DNA from: Mycobacterium sp. E796
GTDB lineage: Bacteria; Actinomycetota; Actinomycetes; Mycobacteriales; Mycobacteriaceae
NCBI RefSeq assembly: GCF_001672815.1
Contig: NZ_LZKK01000029.1
Location: forward strand, 1-33,896
Length of the DNA stretch: 33,896 bases
Direction of reading: 5' to 3'
The translations under genes were made by a program, and so were the position numbers. Within the stretch, counting starts at the first letter, position 1. Each line of letters begins with the position of its first letter. Positions 7,812 through 15,801 of this stretch are shown here, piece by piece. A model generated the notes under the pieces. The model worked only from the letters and a program-made list of their open reading frames with translations. It did no database searches and had not been told where the DNA came from.

Positions 7812-7855
7812 CCGGATAGGGTTGATGGCGGCCGCCCCCCGGATAGCTGGCGGCC
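7812..7855. repeat. Short imperfect direct duplication upstream of serB1
   Basis: CCGGATAG and TGGCGGCC occur together twice, at 7812-7819 with 7826-7833 and at 7839-7846 with 7848-7855, differing in the spacing between the two blocks. It lies in the 118-bp gap between the WXG100 pair and serB1. It may be a small local duplication around the serB1 promoter; a TAGGGT hexamer sits in the first copy. Confidence 0.35.
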
Positions 7856-7877
7856 CAGCGATCTAGGAGGTTTGGCG

Positions 7878-8789
7878 ATGACTTCCTCTGAGTCGGACGG
7901 CGCCGAGCACACCGGCCGCGCCGACCTGGATGCGCTGGTCGACAACGCGAGCGCCGAACGCGCGCTCGAGGACCTCCAGGCCGCCAGCGCAGGCGACGAC
8001 GGCCGCCCGCAGCCACCGATCGACCTGACCGCGGCCGCGTTCTTCGACGTGGACAACACCCTGGTCCAGGGCTCGTCGGCCGTGCACTTCGGCCGCGGGT
8101 TGGCCGCCCGCAACTACTTCACGTACCGCGATGTGCTCGGATTCATCTACGCGCAGGCCAAGTTTCAGTGGCTGGGCAAGGAGAACAGCAACGACGTCGC
8201 CGCCGGCCGGCGCAAGGCGCTCACCTTCATCGAGGGCCGCTCCGTCGAGCAGCTGGTCGCTCTGGGCGAGGAGATCTACGACGAGATCATCGCCGACAAG
8301 ATCTGGCCGGGCACCCGCGAGCTCACCCAGATGCACCTCGACGCCGGCCAGCAGGTGTGGCTGATCACCGCCACGCCGTACGAGCTCGCGGCGACCATCG
8401 CCCGGCGGCTCGGCCTGACCGGCGCCCTGGGGACCGTCGCCGAATCGGTCGACGGCGTCTTCACCGGCCGGCTGGTCGGTGAAATCCTGCACGGCCCCGG
8501 CAAGGCCCACGCCGTGCGCTCGCTGGCGATCCGCGAGGGCCTCAACCTCAAGCGCTGCACCGCGTATTCGGACAGCTACAACGACGTGCCGATGTTGTCG
8601 CTGGTGGGCACCGCGGTGGCAATCAATCCCGATGCGCGGCTGCGGGCCCTGGCCCGCGAACGGGGCTGGGAGATCCGCGACTTCCGGACCGCTCGCAAGG
8701 CGGCCCGGATCGGGGTGCCGTCGGCGCTGGCCCTGGGCGCGGCCGGCGGCGCGCTGGCGGCAGTGGCATCCCGGCGCCAATCGCGCTGA
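7878..8789 (+). CDS. serB1: HAD-family hydrolase, SerB1 (phosphoserine-phosphatase-like)
   Basis: A 303-residue HAD-superfamily protein. Motif I is FFDVDNTLV with the nucleophile D57 and D59, motif II lies in [10 protein letters not shown], the motif III lysine in [10 protein letters not shown], and motif IV is [10 protein letters not shown]. The SerB/IB subfamily dephosphorylates phosphoserine or related small phosphates. SerB1 (Rv0505c) is usually annotated as phosphoserine phosphatase, but true serine-pathway activity is uncertain. A basic C-terminus follows a hydrophobic alanine/glycine stretch, possibly a membrane anchor. The start is ATG 7878, with an excellent AGGAGG at 7865-7870; an in-frame TTG at 7872 is less likely. 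It is the first of three plus-strand genes with a dehydratase-like protein and cmaA2. Confidence 0.88.
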   Translation: MTSSESDGAEHTGRADLDALVDNASAERALEDLQAASAGDDGRPQPPIDLTAAAFFDVDNTLVQGSSAVHFGRGLAARNYFTYRDVLGFIYAQAKFQWLGKENSNDVAAGRRKALTFIEGRSVEQLVALGEEIYDEIIADKIWPGTRELTQMHLDAGQQVWLITATPYELAATIARRLGLTGALGTVAESVDGVFTGRLVGEILHGPGKAHAVRSLAIREGLNLKRCTAYSDSYNDVPMLSLVGTAVAINPDARLRALARERGWEIRDFRTARKAARIGVPSALALGAAGGALAAVASRRQSR

Positions 8790-8831
8790 TAGGCTGCGCC
8801 GCTAGACGTAATCGAGCGGAGAGCAAGCGGC

Positions 8832-9347
8832 ATGTCAGTACTCCCCCAAGGCACCCAAGACCTCATCGGTAGCCATTACCGGGCACCGGACTACTTCGAG
8901 GTCGGACGCGAGAAGGTCCGCGAGTTCGCGGCCGCGGTGCAGGACGACCACCCGACGCACTTCAGCGAGGCGGACGCCGGGAATGCGGGTTACGACGCGC
9001 TGGTGGCTCCCCTGACCTTCCTGGCCGTTGCGGGACGCCGTGTGCAGCTGGAGATCTTCACCAAGTTCGACATCCCGATCAACATCGCGCGGGTCATGCA
9101 CCGCGACCAGAAGTTTCGGTTTCACCGCCCGATCCTTGCGAACGACAGGCTGTACTTCGACACCTACTTGGACTCGGTGATCGAATCCCACGGCGCCGTC
9201 GTCGTCGAGATCCGCAGCGAAGTCACAGACGCCACCGGTAATCCCGTCGTCACTAGCATCGTTACGATGCTGGGGGAAGCCTCACACGAAGACGCGCGCG
9301 CTGAAGAAACCGTCGCCGCAGTCGCATCCATATCAGCCGGAAAGTAG
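8832..9347 (+). CDS. MaoC-like (R)-hydratase N-domain protein, HadA/HadC-like (Rv0504c-like)
   Basis: A 171-residue hot-dog-fold protein resembling the non-catalytic partner subunits HadA and HadC of mycolic-acid 3-hydroxyacyl dehydratases. The N-terminus [25 protein letters not shown] and the [11 protein letters not shown] segment are typical. It lacks the catalytic D-x-N-x-x-H hydratase motif in the region seen here, as expected for an acyl-chain-binding subunit. It lies 11 bp before cmaA2, which points to lipid or mycolate metabolism. A GGAGAG ribosome-binding site (8818-8823) supports ATG 8832. The exact partner is unknown. Confidence 0.85.
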   Translation: MSVLPQGTQDLIGSHYRAPDYFEVGREKVREFAAAVQDDHPTHFSEADAGNAGYDALVAPLTFLAVAGRRVQLEIFTKFDIPINIARVMHRDQKFRFHRPILANDRLYFDTYLDSVIESHGAVVVEIRSEVTDATGNPVVTSIVTMLGEASHEDARAEETVAAVASISAGK

Positions 9348-9358
9348 GGTCGATTTCC

Positions 9359-10264
9359 ATGTCACAGGATGAATCGCGTGGCACACAGCTGAAGCCGCCG
9401 GTCGAAGCAGTCCGATCCCACTACGACAAGTCCAACGAGTTCTTCAAGCTTTGGCTTGACCCGTCGATGACCTACAGCTGCGCCTACTTCGAAGAGCGTC
9501 CGAACATGACGCTGGAAGAGGCGCAGTACGCCAAGCGCAAGCTCGCGCTGGACAAGCTCAACCTCGAGCCCGGCATGACGCTGCTCGACATCGGCTGCGG
9601 CTGGGGATCCACCATGCGTCACGCGGTCGCCGAGTACGACGTCAACGTGATCGGGTTGACGCTCAGCGAAAACCAGTACGCCCACGACAAGGCCAAGTTC
9701 GAGGAGATGGACAGCCCGCGCCGCAAGGAGGTGCGCATCCAGGGCTGGGAGGAATTCGACGAGCCGGTGGACCGCATCGTGTCACTGGGTGCCTTCGAGC
9801 ACTTCGCCGACGGCGCTGGTGACGCCGGATTCGAGCGCTACGACACGTTTTTCAAGAAGTTCTACAACCTGACCCCCGACGACGGCCGGATGCTGCTGCA
9901 CACGATCATCGTGCCCAGCCCCGAGGAGGCCAAGGAGCTCGGCCTGACGGCGCCGATGAGCCTGCTGCGGTTCATCAGGTTCATCCTGACCGAGATCTTC
10001 CCGGGCGGCCGGCTGCCGCAGATCCCGCAGATCGACCACTACTCGTCCAACGCGGGCTGGAAGGTCGAGCGCTACCACCGGATCGGCAAGAACTACGTGC
10101 CCACCCTGAACACCTGGGCCGATGCGCTCGAGGCCCACAAAGAAGAGGCCATTGCCCTCAAGGGGCAGGAGACCTACGACATCTACATGCACTACCTGAG
10201 GGGCTGCGCGGACCTGTTCCGCGACCACTACACGGACGTCTGCCAGTTCACACTGGTCAAGTAA
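9359..10264 (+). CDS. cmaA2: Cyclopropane mycolic acid synthase CmaA2
   Basis: A SAM-dependent methyltransferase that cyclopropanates double bonds in mycolic acid chains. The SAM-binding motif is [10 protein letters not shown] (75-84). The family segments [41 protein letters not shown] and the C-terminal [20 protein letters not shown] are all present. The 301-residue length is normal. As far as I remember the M. tuberculosis sequence it is nearly collinear with CmaA2, which makes trans-cyclopropane rings in oxygenated mycolates, though paralogues are similar enough that regiospecificity is an inference. The start is ATG 9359 with AGGG a few bases upstream. It is convergent with the acyltransferase gene 25 bp downstream. 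Confidence 0.93.
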   Translation: MSQDESRGTQLKPPVEAVRSHYDKSNEFFKLWLDPSMTYSCAYFEERPNMTLEEAQYAKRKLALDKLNLEPGMTLLDIGCGWGSTMRHAVAEYDVNVIGLTLSENQYAHDKAKFEEMDSPRRKEVRIQGWEEFDEPVDRIVSLGAFEHFADGAGDAGFERYDTFFKKFYNLTPDDGRMLLHTIIVPSPEEAKELGLTAPMSLLRFIRFILTEIFPGGRLPQIPQIDHYSSNAGWKVERYHRIGKNYVPTLNTWADALEAHKEEAIALKGQETYDIYMHYLRGCADLFRDHYTDVCQFTLVK

Positions 10265-10289
10265 GCCGCGACGGGCGCTAGCCGAAGAA

Positions 10290-11357
10290 TCAGCCGAAGA
10301 AGATGTTGCGGCGGCCGGCGAGCAGCCGGTACAGCGTCTGCTGGATCGTTTCGCGCACCTGGTCGGTCAGCTCGAAGGTGACCATCGGGTCCTCGGCGTC
10401 GGAGGCAGCGTAGTCGTTCGTGTAGATCGGTTCGCCGAATGCGATGCGCCACTTCGACGGCAGCGGCACCAGGCCCGCGGGTCCGGCCAACGGGAACAGC
10501 GGAGTGATCGGGAAATAGGGCAGCCCGAACAGCCGCGCCAGCAGCTTGACGTCGGTAAGCATCGGGTAGATCTCTTCGGACCCGACGATCGAGCACGGGA
10601 TGATCGGGGCCTTGGTGCGCAGCGCCGCGGTCACGAAGCCGCCGCGGCCGAACCTCTGCAGACGGTAACGGTCCTCGAAGCGCTTGCCCAGCCCCTTGTA
10701 ACCCTCCGGGAACACGGCAGTCAGCTCTCCCGCGGCCAGCAGGCGGTGCGCGTCCGTCGTGCAGGCCATCGTGTGGCCCGCCTTGCGGGCGGCTTCGCCG
10801 ACCACGGGCAGGTCGAACACCATGTCGGCGGCCAGCAGCCGCAGGTCCCGCTGCGCCGGATGTTCGTCGTGCACCGCCACCGAAAGCATCAGCCCGTCGA
10901 ACGGCAACACCCCGGCGTGGTTGGCCACCACCAGCGCGGCGCCCTCGCTCGGCAGGTTCTCGATGCCGCTGACCTCAACCCGGAACCAGGACCGGAAGAA
11001 GAACCTCAGCAAAGGCCGAACGATGGCGCTGTTGAAGTGCGGATCGAAGCCGAACTCGTCGACGGTGTAGTCGCCGGTGAGCCGCTGCCGCAGGAAGCCG
11101 GCGACCGCGGCGACCCGTTGCGCAAGATCGTTCAGTGGCGCCTCGGCGGTTGACGTCGCGCTCGCCGCGCGGCGATGTTCGTCGATTTCGCGGACGACCG
11201 CGGCTATTTGTTCGGCAGATGCGCGGCCCCGCGGATCGGTGAGCATTGACGGATGTTGACGGGACGAGTCCGCCCTCTGATCGGCTCTCCGGCGAGCCGC
11301 TACCCGACCCCTATTTGTATGCAGTGGAATGACGTTCGCTCTGGTTTCGCCCGCCAC
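10290..11357 (-). CDS. PlsC-type lysophospholipid acyltransferase (Rv0502-like)
   Basis: A 355-residue glycerolipid acyltransferase. The acceptor motif appears as NHAGVLPFDG, a variant of HX4D spaced as in other mycobacterial members. The FPEG motif is in AVFPEGYKGLGKRF, and IIPCSIVGSEEIYPM follows. The N-terminal 80 residues are polar and probably regulatory. The likely role is transfer of an acyl chain from acyl-CoA to a lysolipid at the membrane face; the substrate is unknown. I prefer GTG 11357, 5 nt after the galE2 stop and preceded by GGGGGCAGG. ATG 11381 would overlap galE2 by 19 bp and cannot be ruled out. It ends the proC-galE2 gene cluster. Confidence 0.88.
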   Translation of the reverse strand: MAGETRANVIPLHTNRGRVAARRRADQRADSSRQHPSMLTDPRGRASAEQIAAVVREIDEHRRAASATSTAEAPLNDLAQRVAAVAGFLRQRLTGDYTVDEFGFDPHFNSAIVRPLLRFFFRSWFRVEVSGIENLPSEGAALVVANHAGVLPFDGLMLSVAVHDEHPAQRDLRLLAADMVFDLPVVGEAARKAGHTMACTTDAHRLLAAGELTAVFPEGYKGLGKRFEDRYRLQRFGRGGFVTAALRTKAPIIPCSIVGSEEIYPMLTDVKLLARLFGLPYFPITPLFPLAGPAGLVPLPSKWRIAFGEPIYTNDYAASDAEDPMVTFELTDQVRETIQQTLYRLLAGRRNIFFG

Positions 11358-11362
11358 GATAC

Positions 11363-12478
11363 CTACCTGCCCCCACCCCATGGAATTGCATTTCGGCTTC
11401 CCCAGCGCTGCGCTAACGCTATGGCGCGACCCTCCAGGGAGCGTACCCGATCGGGGTCGATTATGGGAGTCAAGCCACGGCCGCGGACGTAGTCGTCAAA
11501 CGCCTCGGCCGTCGTCCATTTCGGCTGGAAGCCGAGCTCCGTGCGCATTCGCGTGGTGTCCATGACGCGGCCGTAACTCAGATAATTGAATTGATCCCGA
11601 GTGATTTCGGTATAGCGATTAGCCCGTCTCAGCGAATCCAGCGCCCATACCCCAAAACCGGGCACTGGCACCGGGATTCGGCCGGCCCGGCGGATGGCCT
11701 GCGACAGCATGATGATGCCGTCCGCGCCGATGTTGAACGTGCCGGCCTTGCCCGCCATCGCGGCGCGCTCCAGCGCCCCCAGCGCATCCTGCTCGTGCAG
11801 CAGCTGCAATCGCGCGTCCCGGCCGAACATCGTCGGGACCAACGGGCCGGCCAGATACCGCGACAGCGTCGTGTCCATCGCGGGGCCGATCATGTTGGCC
11901 AGCCGCAGAATCGTCACCGCGATGTCGGGCCGGCGCCGGCCCAGCCCGCGCACGTAGCCCTCGATGTCGAGGCTGTCCTTGGCGAATCCGTCGCGGAAGG
12001 GCCGGCGGCTGCTGCTGTCCTCGGTGAACATCACCGGGTCGTGCGCCGTGGACCCGTACACCTCGGAGGTCGACTTCAGCACCACGCGGCGCACCGAGGG
12101 CGCCTTCTGGCAGGCCGCGAAAAGTTGCATCGCGCCCATCACGTTGATTTCCTTCAGCGCCGCGCTGCCGCCGGCTCGGGGCGCGTAGGACGCCGCCGCG
12201 GCGTGCACCACCGTGTCGACGTCGCCGTTGCGAATCACCTTGGCAATGAAGGGATTGCGAATGTCGGCGCGGACGAACTCGGCGCGGCCCATGCGGCGCA
12301 GCATGTCCTTGCTGGGGGCGATCGCGTCCACCGCGATGACCCCTTTGATCAACGGGTTCTGGGCGAGCCGCGCGGTCAGGTAGCCGCCCAGAAACCGGCA
12401 TGCACCGGTAACCAGCACAACTTTGGGGTAGTGCACGGTGCCGCTCGTGCCGGCACCTTCCCCGCTCGACTGATCCAC
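11363..12478 (-). CDS. galE2: Extended SDR / NAD-dependent epimerase-like protein GalE2
   Basis: A 371-residue extended short-chain dehydrogenase with the nucleotide-binding motif TGACRFLGGYL (24-34), the DTVVHAAAASYAP strand and KSTSEVYGS. It is annotated as UDP-glucose 4-epimerase in M. tuberculosis (Rv0501). The catalytic Y-x-x-x-K is not intact: the lysine expected after the STSEVYG block is in DGFAKDSLDIEGYV, and aspartate stands where the tyrosine should be. Sugar epimerase activity is therefore doubtful, and a redox or NAD-sensing role is possible. The start is GTG 12478. It lies between the tiny ribosomal-protein gene and the acyltransferase, all on the minus strand. Confidence 0.85.
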   Translation of the reverse strand: MDQSSGEGAGTSGTVHYPKVVLVTGACRFLGGYLTARLAQNPLIKGVIAVDAIAPSKDMLRRMGRAEFVRADIRNPFIAKVIRNGDVDTVVHAAAASYAPRAGGSAALKEINVMGAMQLFAACQKAPSVRRVVLKSTSEVYGSTAHDPVMFTEDSSSRRPFRDGFAKDSLDIEGYVRGLGRRRPDIAVTILRLANMIGPAMDTTLSRYLAGPLVPTMFGRDARLQLLHEQDALGALERAAMAGKAGTFNIGADGIIMLSQAIRRAGRIPVPVPGFGVWALDSLRRANRYTEITRDQFNYLSYGRVMDTTRMRTELGFQPKWTTAEAFDDYVRGRGLTPIIDPDRVRSLEGRAIALAQRWGSRNAIPWGGGR

Positions 12479-12550
12479 TCAAACAGCCTAACGGGCTGGC
12501 GCGACGACGGCGTTAAGGCGGCGTGACGGTCGAGCTGGGCCGGCTAGCGC

Positions 12551-12652
12551 TTACTTGCCGAGTTTTCTGCGCTGCACCCGGGTGCGACGCAGCAGCTTGC
12601 GGTGCTTCTTCTTCGACATTCGCTTGCGCCGCTTCTTGATTACTGAACCCAT
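12551..12652 (-). CDS. 33-residue basic ribosome-associated protein (bS22 / AURKAIP1-COX24 type; Rv0500B-like)
   Basis: A very small protein of 33 residues, about half lysine or arginine, beginning [19 protein letters not shown] and ending KLGK. It matches Rv0500B and the AURKAIP1/COX24-like basic peptide reported as ribosomal protein bS22 in the mycobacterial 30S subunit; that assignment is from memory. ATG 12652 is preceded closely by CGGAG, and TAA is at 12551-12553. A TTGGTG/TAAAGT promoter candidate lies about 50-80 bp upstream. The gene is easily missed because of its size and lies between a BldC-like gene and galE2. Confidence 0.9.
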
Positions 12653-12702
12653 GAACTCCGCTATCTGACCGGGGACTGCTCAAATGACCAAAAGACCCCG
12701 CC

Positions 12703-12733
12703 ACTTTACCCGGCCCGCAGCACCGAACACCAA
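12703..12733 (-). promoter_or_regulatory. Candidate promoter for the small ribosomal-protein gene
   Basis: On the minus strand TTGGTG (12733-12728) and TAAAGT (12708-12703) are separated by 19 nt in the 127-bp gap after the BldC-like gene. Transcription would start near 12696, giving a leader of about 44 nt. This would allow the ribosomal peptide to be expressed apart from proC and the HTH gene. Confidence 0.35.
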
Positions 12734-12779
12734 ACCGGCGACCGCGTGACGTCTCGACGGCCCGCGCGACAGTCCCAGC

Positions 12780-13037
12780 TCAGCCCGCGTCGAAGTACGA
12801 AGTCTCCAACATGTCGTGGACGGCCTTGGCGTGCACCCGGAAGGACCGGCCCACCCGGACCGCCGGCAACTCGCCGTTGTGCACCAGGCGGTAGACCGTC
12901 ATCTTGGAGACGCGCATCAGCGCGGCCACCTCGGCGACGGTAAGAAACTGTGTCCTGGCCTGCTGGCCATCAGCGGAACCGGAGTCCCGCCCCTTAGCGG
13001 CGGAATCTCGCGCCGATGGCCCGTTCGTAGACGTCAT
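12780..13037 (-). CDS. BldC-type MerR/excisionase HTH DNA-binding protein (Rv0500A-like)
   Basis: An 85-residue protein with a disordered polar N-terminal third and a helix-turn-helix domain of the BldC/excisionase family: TQFLTVAEVAALMRVSKMTV followed by YRLVHNGELPAVRVGRSFRV. Proteins of this kind bind DNA cooperatively on direct repeats and act as developmental or global regulators in Streptomyces; the mycobacterial targets are unknown. The start is ATG 13037. Upstream lies a 140-bp gap with a hairpin and a TATTCT -10 candidate, so it may have its own promoter after proC. Confidence 0.87.
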   Translation of the reverse strand: MTSTNGPSARDSAAKGRDSGSADGQQARTQFLTVAEVAALMRVSKMTVYRLVHNGELPAVRVGRSFRVHAKAVHDMLETSYFDAG

Positions 13038-13066
13038 CGCAACCCAATCGTGTCAGGCTCGCGCAA

Positions 13067-13092
13067 TGCCAGCGGCTTCCCCTCCGCTGGCA
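13067..13092. repeat. Hairpin-forming inverted repeat in the leader of the BldC-like gene
   Basis: Perfect 9-bp arms TGCCAGCGG (13067-13075) and CCGCTGGCA (13084-13092) enclose an 8-nt loop. On the minus strand it lies 30-55 nt upstream of ATG 13037 and downstream of a TATTCT hexamer, so it would fold in the mRNA leader. No T-tract follows, so it is not an obvious intrinsic terminator; an operator is the other possibility. Confidence 0.55.
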
Positions 13093-13114
13093 CCCACACG
13101 TGCATACAAAGAGG

Positions 13115-13120
13115 AGAATA
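13115..13120 (-). promoter_or_regulatory. Candidate -10 for the BldC-like gene
   Basis: TATTCT (13120-13115, minus strand) fits TANNNT well and stands in an AT-richer stretch between proC and the BldC-like gene. No strong -35 is seen. It would give a leader of about 70 nt that contains the 9-bp hairpin. Confidence 0.35.
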
Positions 13121-13177
13121 GCGGGACTAGTGGGGTTAATGGTACTGGTGAGGGACAATCAATCCGGAAATCTCAAA

Positions 13178-14062
13178 TTATTCCGATGTAATTCTTAGCT
13201 GCTCAGAGCGCCTTTTCGCGGCCTGGACGGCGGCGTCGACGGCCACCCGCAATCCCCCTCGCTCGAGTTCCCGCAGCGCAGCGGCGGTCGTGCCGCCGGG
13301 CGACGTGACCGTCGCGCGCAGCTGCGCCGCCGACGCGTCCGCCCGCATGCCCGGCGGCTCGCCCTCGATGGCGCGCTCGGCATCCATCCGCTCGAGCAGC
13401 ATCGCCGCCGAGCCTGCCATCGTCTGCGCGGTCAGGTCGGTGGCGACCTGGCGGCTCAGACCCGCCGCGACGCCCGCGTCCACCAGGGCCTCGACCATCA
13501 GGAAGAAGTACGCCGGACCGGAGCCGGACAGCGCCGTCACTGCGTCCATCTGGGATTCCGGAACGGTCAGCACCCCGCCGACGGAGTCGAACAGCGCCGA
13601 CACCTCCTCGAGCTGGGGTTCGGTGACGAAACGGCCCCTGGCCAGCGCGGTCACCCCCGCACCCACCAGCGCCGCGGCGTTCGGCATCGCGCGGACCACC
13701 GGCGTCCCGGCCGGCAGCTTGGATTCGAAGTAGGTGATGGTGATGCCGGCGGCGACGGTGACGAACACCTGCTCGGCGCTGTCCGTCTCGGCCGCGCCGA
13801 CCGCCCGGACCAGCTCCCCGAGCACGGTCTCGACGTCGGCCGGCTTGACCGCGACGACGACGAAGGTCGCGTAGTCCACCGCCTCCGCGACCGACGCCAG
13901 CCGCACCGAATAGGTGTCCGCCAGGTACTTGGCGCGCTCGGGCACTCGCTCGGCCACCACCAGGTCCTTGACCTGCCGGCCGGCGCGCAGCAGGCCCGAC
14001 AGCAGCGCCTCGCCGATGCTGCCGCCGCCGATGATCGCGATCCTCGCCATGTCCGAAAGCAT
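13178..14062 (-). CDS. proC: Pyrroline-5-carboxylate reductase
   Basis: ProC performs the last step of proline synthesis, NAD(P)H-dependent reduction of pyrroline-5-carboxylate. The N-terminal Rossmann motif is RIAIIGGGSIGEALLSGLL. VVVAVKPADV and VVRAMPNAAALVGAGVTAL follow, and the family signature lies in SGSGPAYFFLMVEALVDAGV and ATVTSPGGTTAAALRELE. The 294-residue length is slightly longer than many homologues because of a short insertion (MDAERAIEGEPPG). The start is ATG 14062 (MLSDMARI), with an equally placed in-frame ATG at 14050. It is the first gene of the proC to Rv0502-like run and lies 15 bp after the thioesterase-like gene stop. Confidence 0.95.
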   Translation of the reverse strand: MLSDMARIAIIGGGSIGEALLSGLLRAGRQVKDLVVAERVPERAKYLADTYSVRLASVAEAVDYATFVVVAVKPADVETVLGELVRAVGAAETDSAEQVFVTVAAGITITYFESKLPAGTPVVRAMPNAAALVGAGVTALARGRFVTEPQLEEVSALFDSVGGVLTVPESQMDAVTALSGSGPAYFFLMVEALVDAGVAAGLSRQVATDLTAQTMAGSAAMLLERMDAERAIEGEPPGMRADASAAQLRATVTSPGGTTAAALRELERGGLRVAVDAAVQAAKRRSEQLRITSE

Positions 14063-14077
14063 TCCAGACAGCGAGCG

Positions 14078-14917
14078 CTAGCGAGCGGCAGGGACCAACG
14101 CCAGCTGGCGCGCCTGCACCACCAGGCGGCCGAGCTGGTCGACGACGATGTGGTCCTCGTCGAACCAGTCGTGGCCGATCTCCACGCAAGTGGCGATGAT
14201 TCGCAGCCAGCCGTCCGCGGGCAGGGCACGCAGGAAGGCCGTCAGCTGGATGGTGGGCGCCCAGCCGGTGCGGTCCACGGCGAACGTCACCGGCGCCGAC
14301 AGATCCCCGCACATCAGCGCGAAGAGCGCGTCCGGGGCGACGTCGCGGGGGCGCGCCCACATCTGGATCACCGGCGGGTGGCCGTTGCGGGGCCGCATCG
14401 TCGAGAGCAGCGGTCGCACGTCGCAGCCTTCGCCCAGGTGCACCAGGCCGGCCAGCGGGTGGCCCGGGCCGATCGGCTCGGCGTCGTCGGGCGGCTCGGG
14501 TGCCATCAGGTCGGCGACCGGGTTAGCCGACAGCAGCGGCGCGTGCGACCCGTCGGGCGGATAGTGCTCGGGCTGGCCGAGGTTGACCACGGCGTGCACC
14601 GCGGTGCGCTCGCCCTGCATGAGCTCGACGTCGACGACGCTGATCCGCCGGCCGCGCTTGCGGAAGGAGGTCAGCAGCCGCATGGGCCCCGGGTCCGGCG
14701 CCCACAGGAAGCTCGCGGACACGGCCACCGGTTGCGCGGCCGGTTCAGGGCCGTCGGTTCCCCGGCCGCACGCGGTCCGCGCGGCGTTGGCGCACAGCGC
14801 GAGCATCGCGCCGCCGTGCACCTTGGGCCCGATCGTCCAGTGCTTGTCGAGCTCGCCCTCGTACACGCCGGGGCCGGCCTCCCGCAATGTCATTGCGGTG
14901 GTGAATAAGGCGTTCAT
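14078..14917 (-). CDS. Thioesterase-like (double hot-dog) protein (Rv0499-like)
   Basis: A 279-residue protein with two hot-dog-like halves in the style of TesB acyl-CoA thioesterases. The first contains HWTIGPKVHGGAMLALCANA and SASFLWAPDPGPMRL, and the second contains VIQMWARPRDVAPDALFALM and HDWFDEDHIVVDQLGRLVVQ. The probable role is hydrolysis of an acyl-CoA, with unknown chain specificity. The start is ATG 14917 (MNALFTTAM) with AGGAGAAC immediately upstream; the longer open frame to 15037 overlaps the previous gene and has no support. It follows the TIM-barrel gene by 25 bp in the ppx1-led run. Confidence 0.8.
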   Translation of the reverse strand: MNALFTTAMTLREAGPGVYEGELDKHWTIGPKVHGGAMLALCANAARTACGRGTDGPEPAAQPVAVSASFLWAPDPGPMRLLTSFRKRGRRISVVDVELMQGERTAVHAVVNLGQPEHYPPDGSHAPLLSANPVADLMAPEPPDDAEPIGPGHPLAGLVHLGEGCDVRPLLSTMRPRNGHPPVIQMWARPRDVAPDALFALMCGDLSAPVTFAVDRTGWAPTIQLTAFLRALPADGWLRIIATCVEIGHDWFDEDHIVVDQLGRLVVQARQLALVPAAR

Positions 14918-14942
14918 GTTCTCCTGGGTGGTCTGCCGTCGG

Positions 14943-15785
14943 TCACCGCAGCAGGTGGGTGCGCGCGAATTGCAGCGATTCGGCGAGCATGGCTTCCCGC
15001 TCCAGCGCCGAACGCGCGCTGGAGGTCGACACCTCAAGGATCACGTGGCCGGCGAAGCGGCCGCCGGCCAGCATCTGGCACACCTCGGCGGTGGGTTGGG
15101 TCCCGCGCCCGGGCACCAGGTGCTCGTCGGCGGGCAGGCCGCTGCCGTCGCACAGGTGCAGGTGGGTCAGGCCCTCGCCCATCCGCTGAGCCATGTCCAG
15201 CGAATCGGTGCCCGCGGTCGCCGTGTGGGACAGGTCGAGCGTGTAATTCGCATGGTTACCGTCCAGCGGGTCGTAGGACGGCGCGAACGCCGAGATCGCC
15301 GGGCCTGGTCCGCCGCCCCGCCTGCGCATCCGTTCCAGCGACTGGCCGGACCCGAAGAACCGGTCGGCCCGGAACGGGAACATGTTCTCCACGGCGACCT
15401 TGACGTCGCTGGACGCCTCCAGGGCGGCGACCTGGTCGCTGAACCCCTCGGCGTAGCGGCGCTGCCAGCGGAACGGCGGATGCACGACGACGGTCTGGGC
15501 GTCGAGCTCTTCGGCGGCCCGCACGCTGCGGTCCAGCTTGGGGATCGGGTTGGCGCCCCACACCCGCTGCGAGATCAGCAGGCAGGGCGCGTGCACGGAC
15601 AGCACCGGCACGCGATAGCGCCGGGACAGCTTCTTGACCGCGGCGATGTCCTGGCTGACCGATTCGCTCCAGACCATCAGCTCGACGCCGTCGTACCCCA
15701 GCCTGTCCGCGTATTCGAAGGCGGCCTCGGCCCGCAACGGATAGACCGAGGCCGTCGATAGGCCGACTTTGATGGCTGGGCGCAC
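14943..15785 (-). CDS. Xylose-isomerase-like TIM-barrel protein (Rv0498-like)
   Basis: A 280-residue protein of the sugar phosphate isomerase/epimerase (AP endonuclease 2) superfamily. Likely metal ligands lie at strand ends: VLSVHAPC, VVVHPPF, KVAVENMFP (Glu), YTLDLSHTA (Asp, His), THLHLCDG and HVILEVST (Glu). The substrate is unknown; relatives act on ketoses, inositols or phosphorylated sugars, while others are DNA endonucleases. The start is GTG 15785, 16 bp after the membrane-protein stop. Position downstream of ppx1 hints at a housekeeping or stress role but does not identify the reaction. Confidence 0.85.
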   Translation of the reverse strand: MRPAIKVGLSTASVYPLRAEAAFEYADRLGYDGVELMVWSESVSQDIAAVKKLSRRYRVPVLSVHAPCLLISQRVWGANPIPKLDRSVRAAEELDAQTVVVHPPFRWQRRYAEGFSDQVAALEASSDVKVAVENMFPFRADRFFGSGQSLERMRRRGGGPGPAISAFAPSYDPLDGNHANYTLDLSHTATAGTDSLDMAQRMGEGLTHLHLCDGSGLPADEHLVPGRGTQPTAEVCQMLAGGRFAGHVILEVSTSSARSALEREAMLAESLQFARTHLLR

Positions 15786-15801
15786 TGTCGGTGGGTGGCG
15801 C

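Noticed and set aside
10265..10289. Terminator hairpin between convergent cmaA2 and the acyltransferase gene
   Set aside because: The 25-bp gap contains only a short repeated AGCCGAAGA and no stem-loop.
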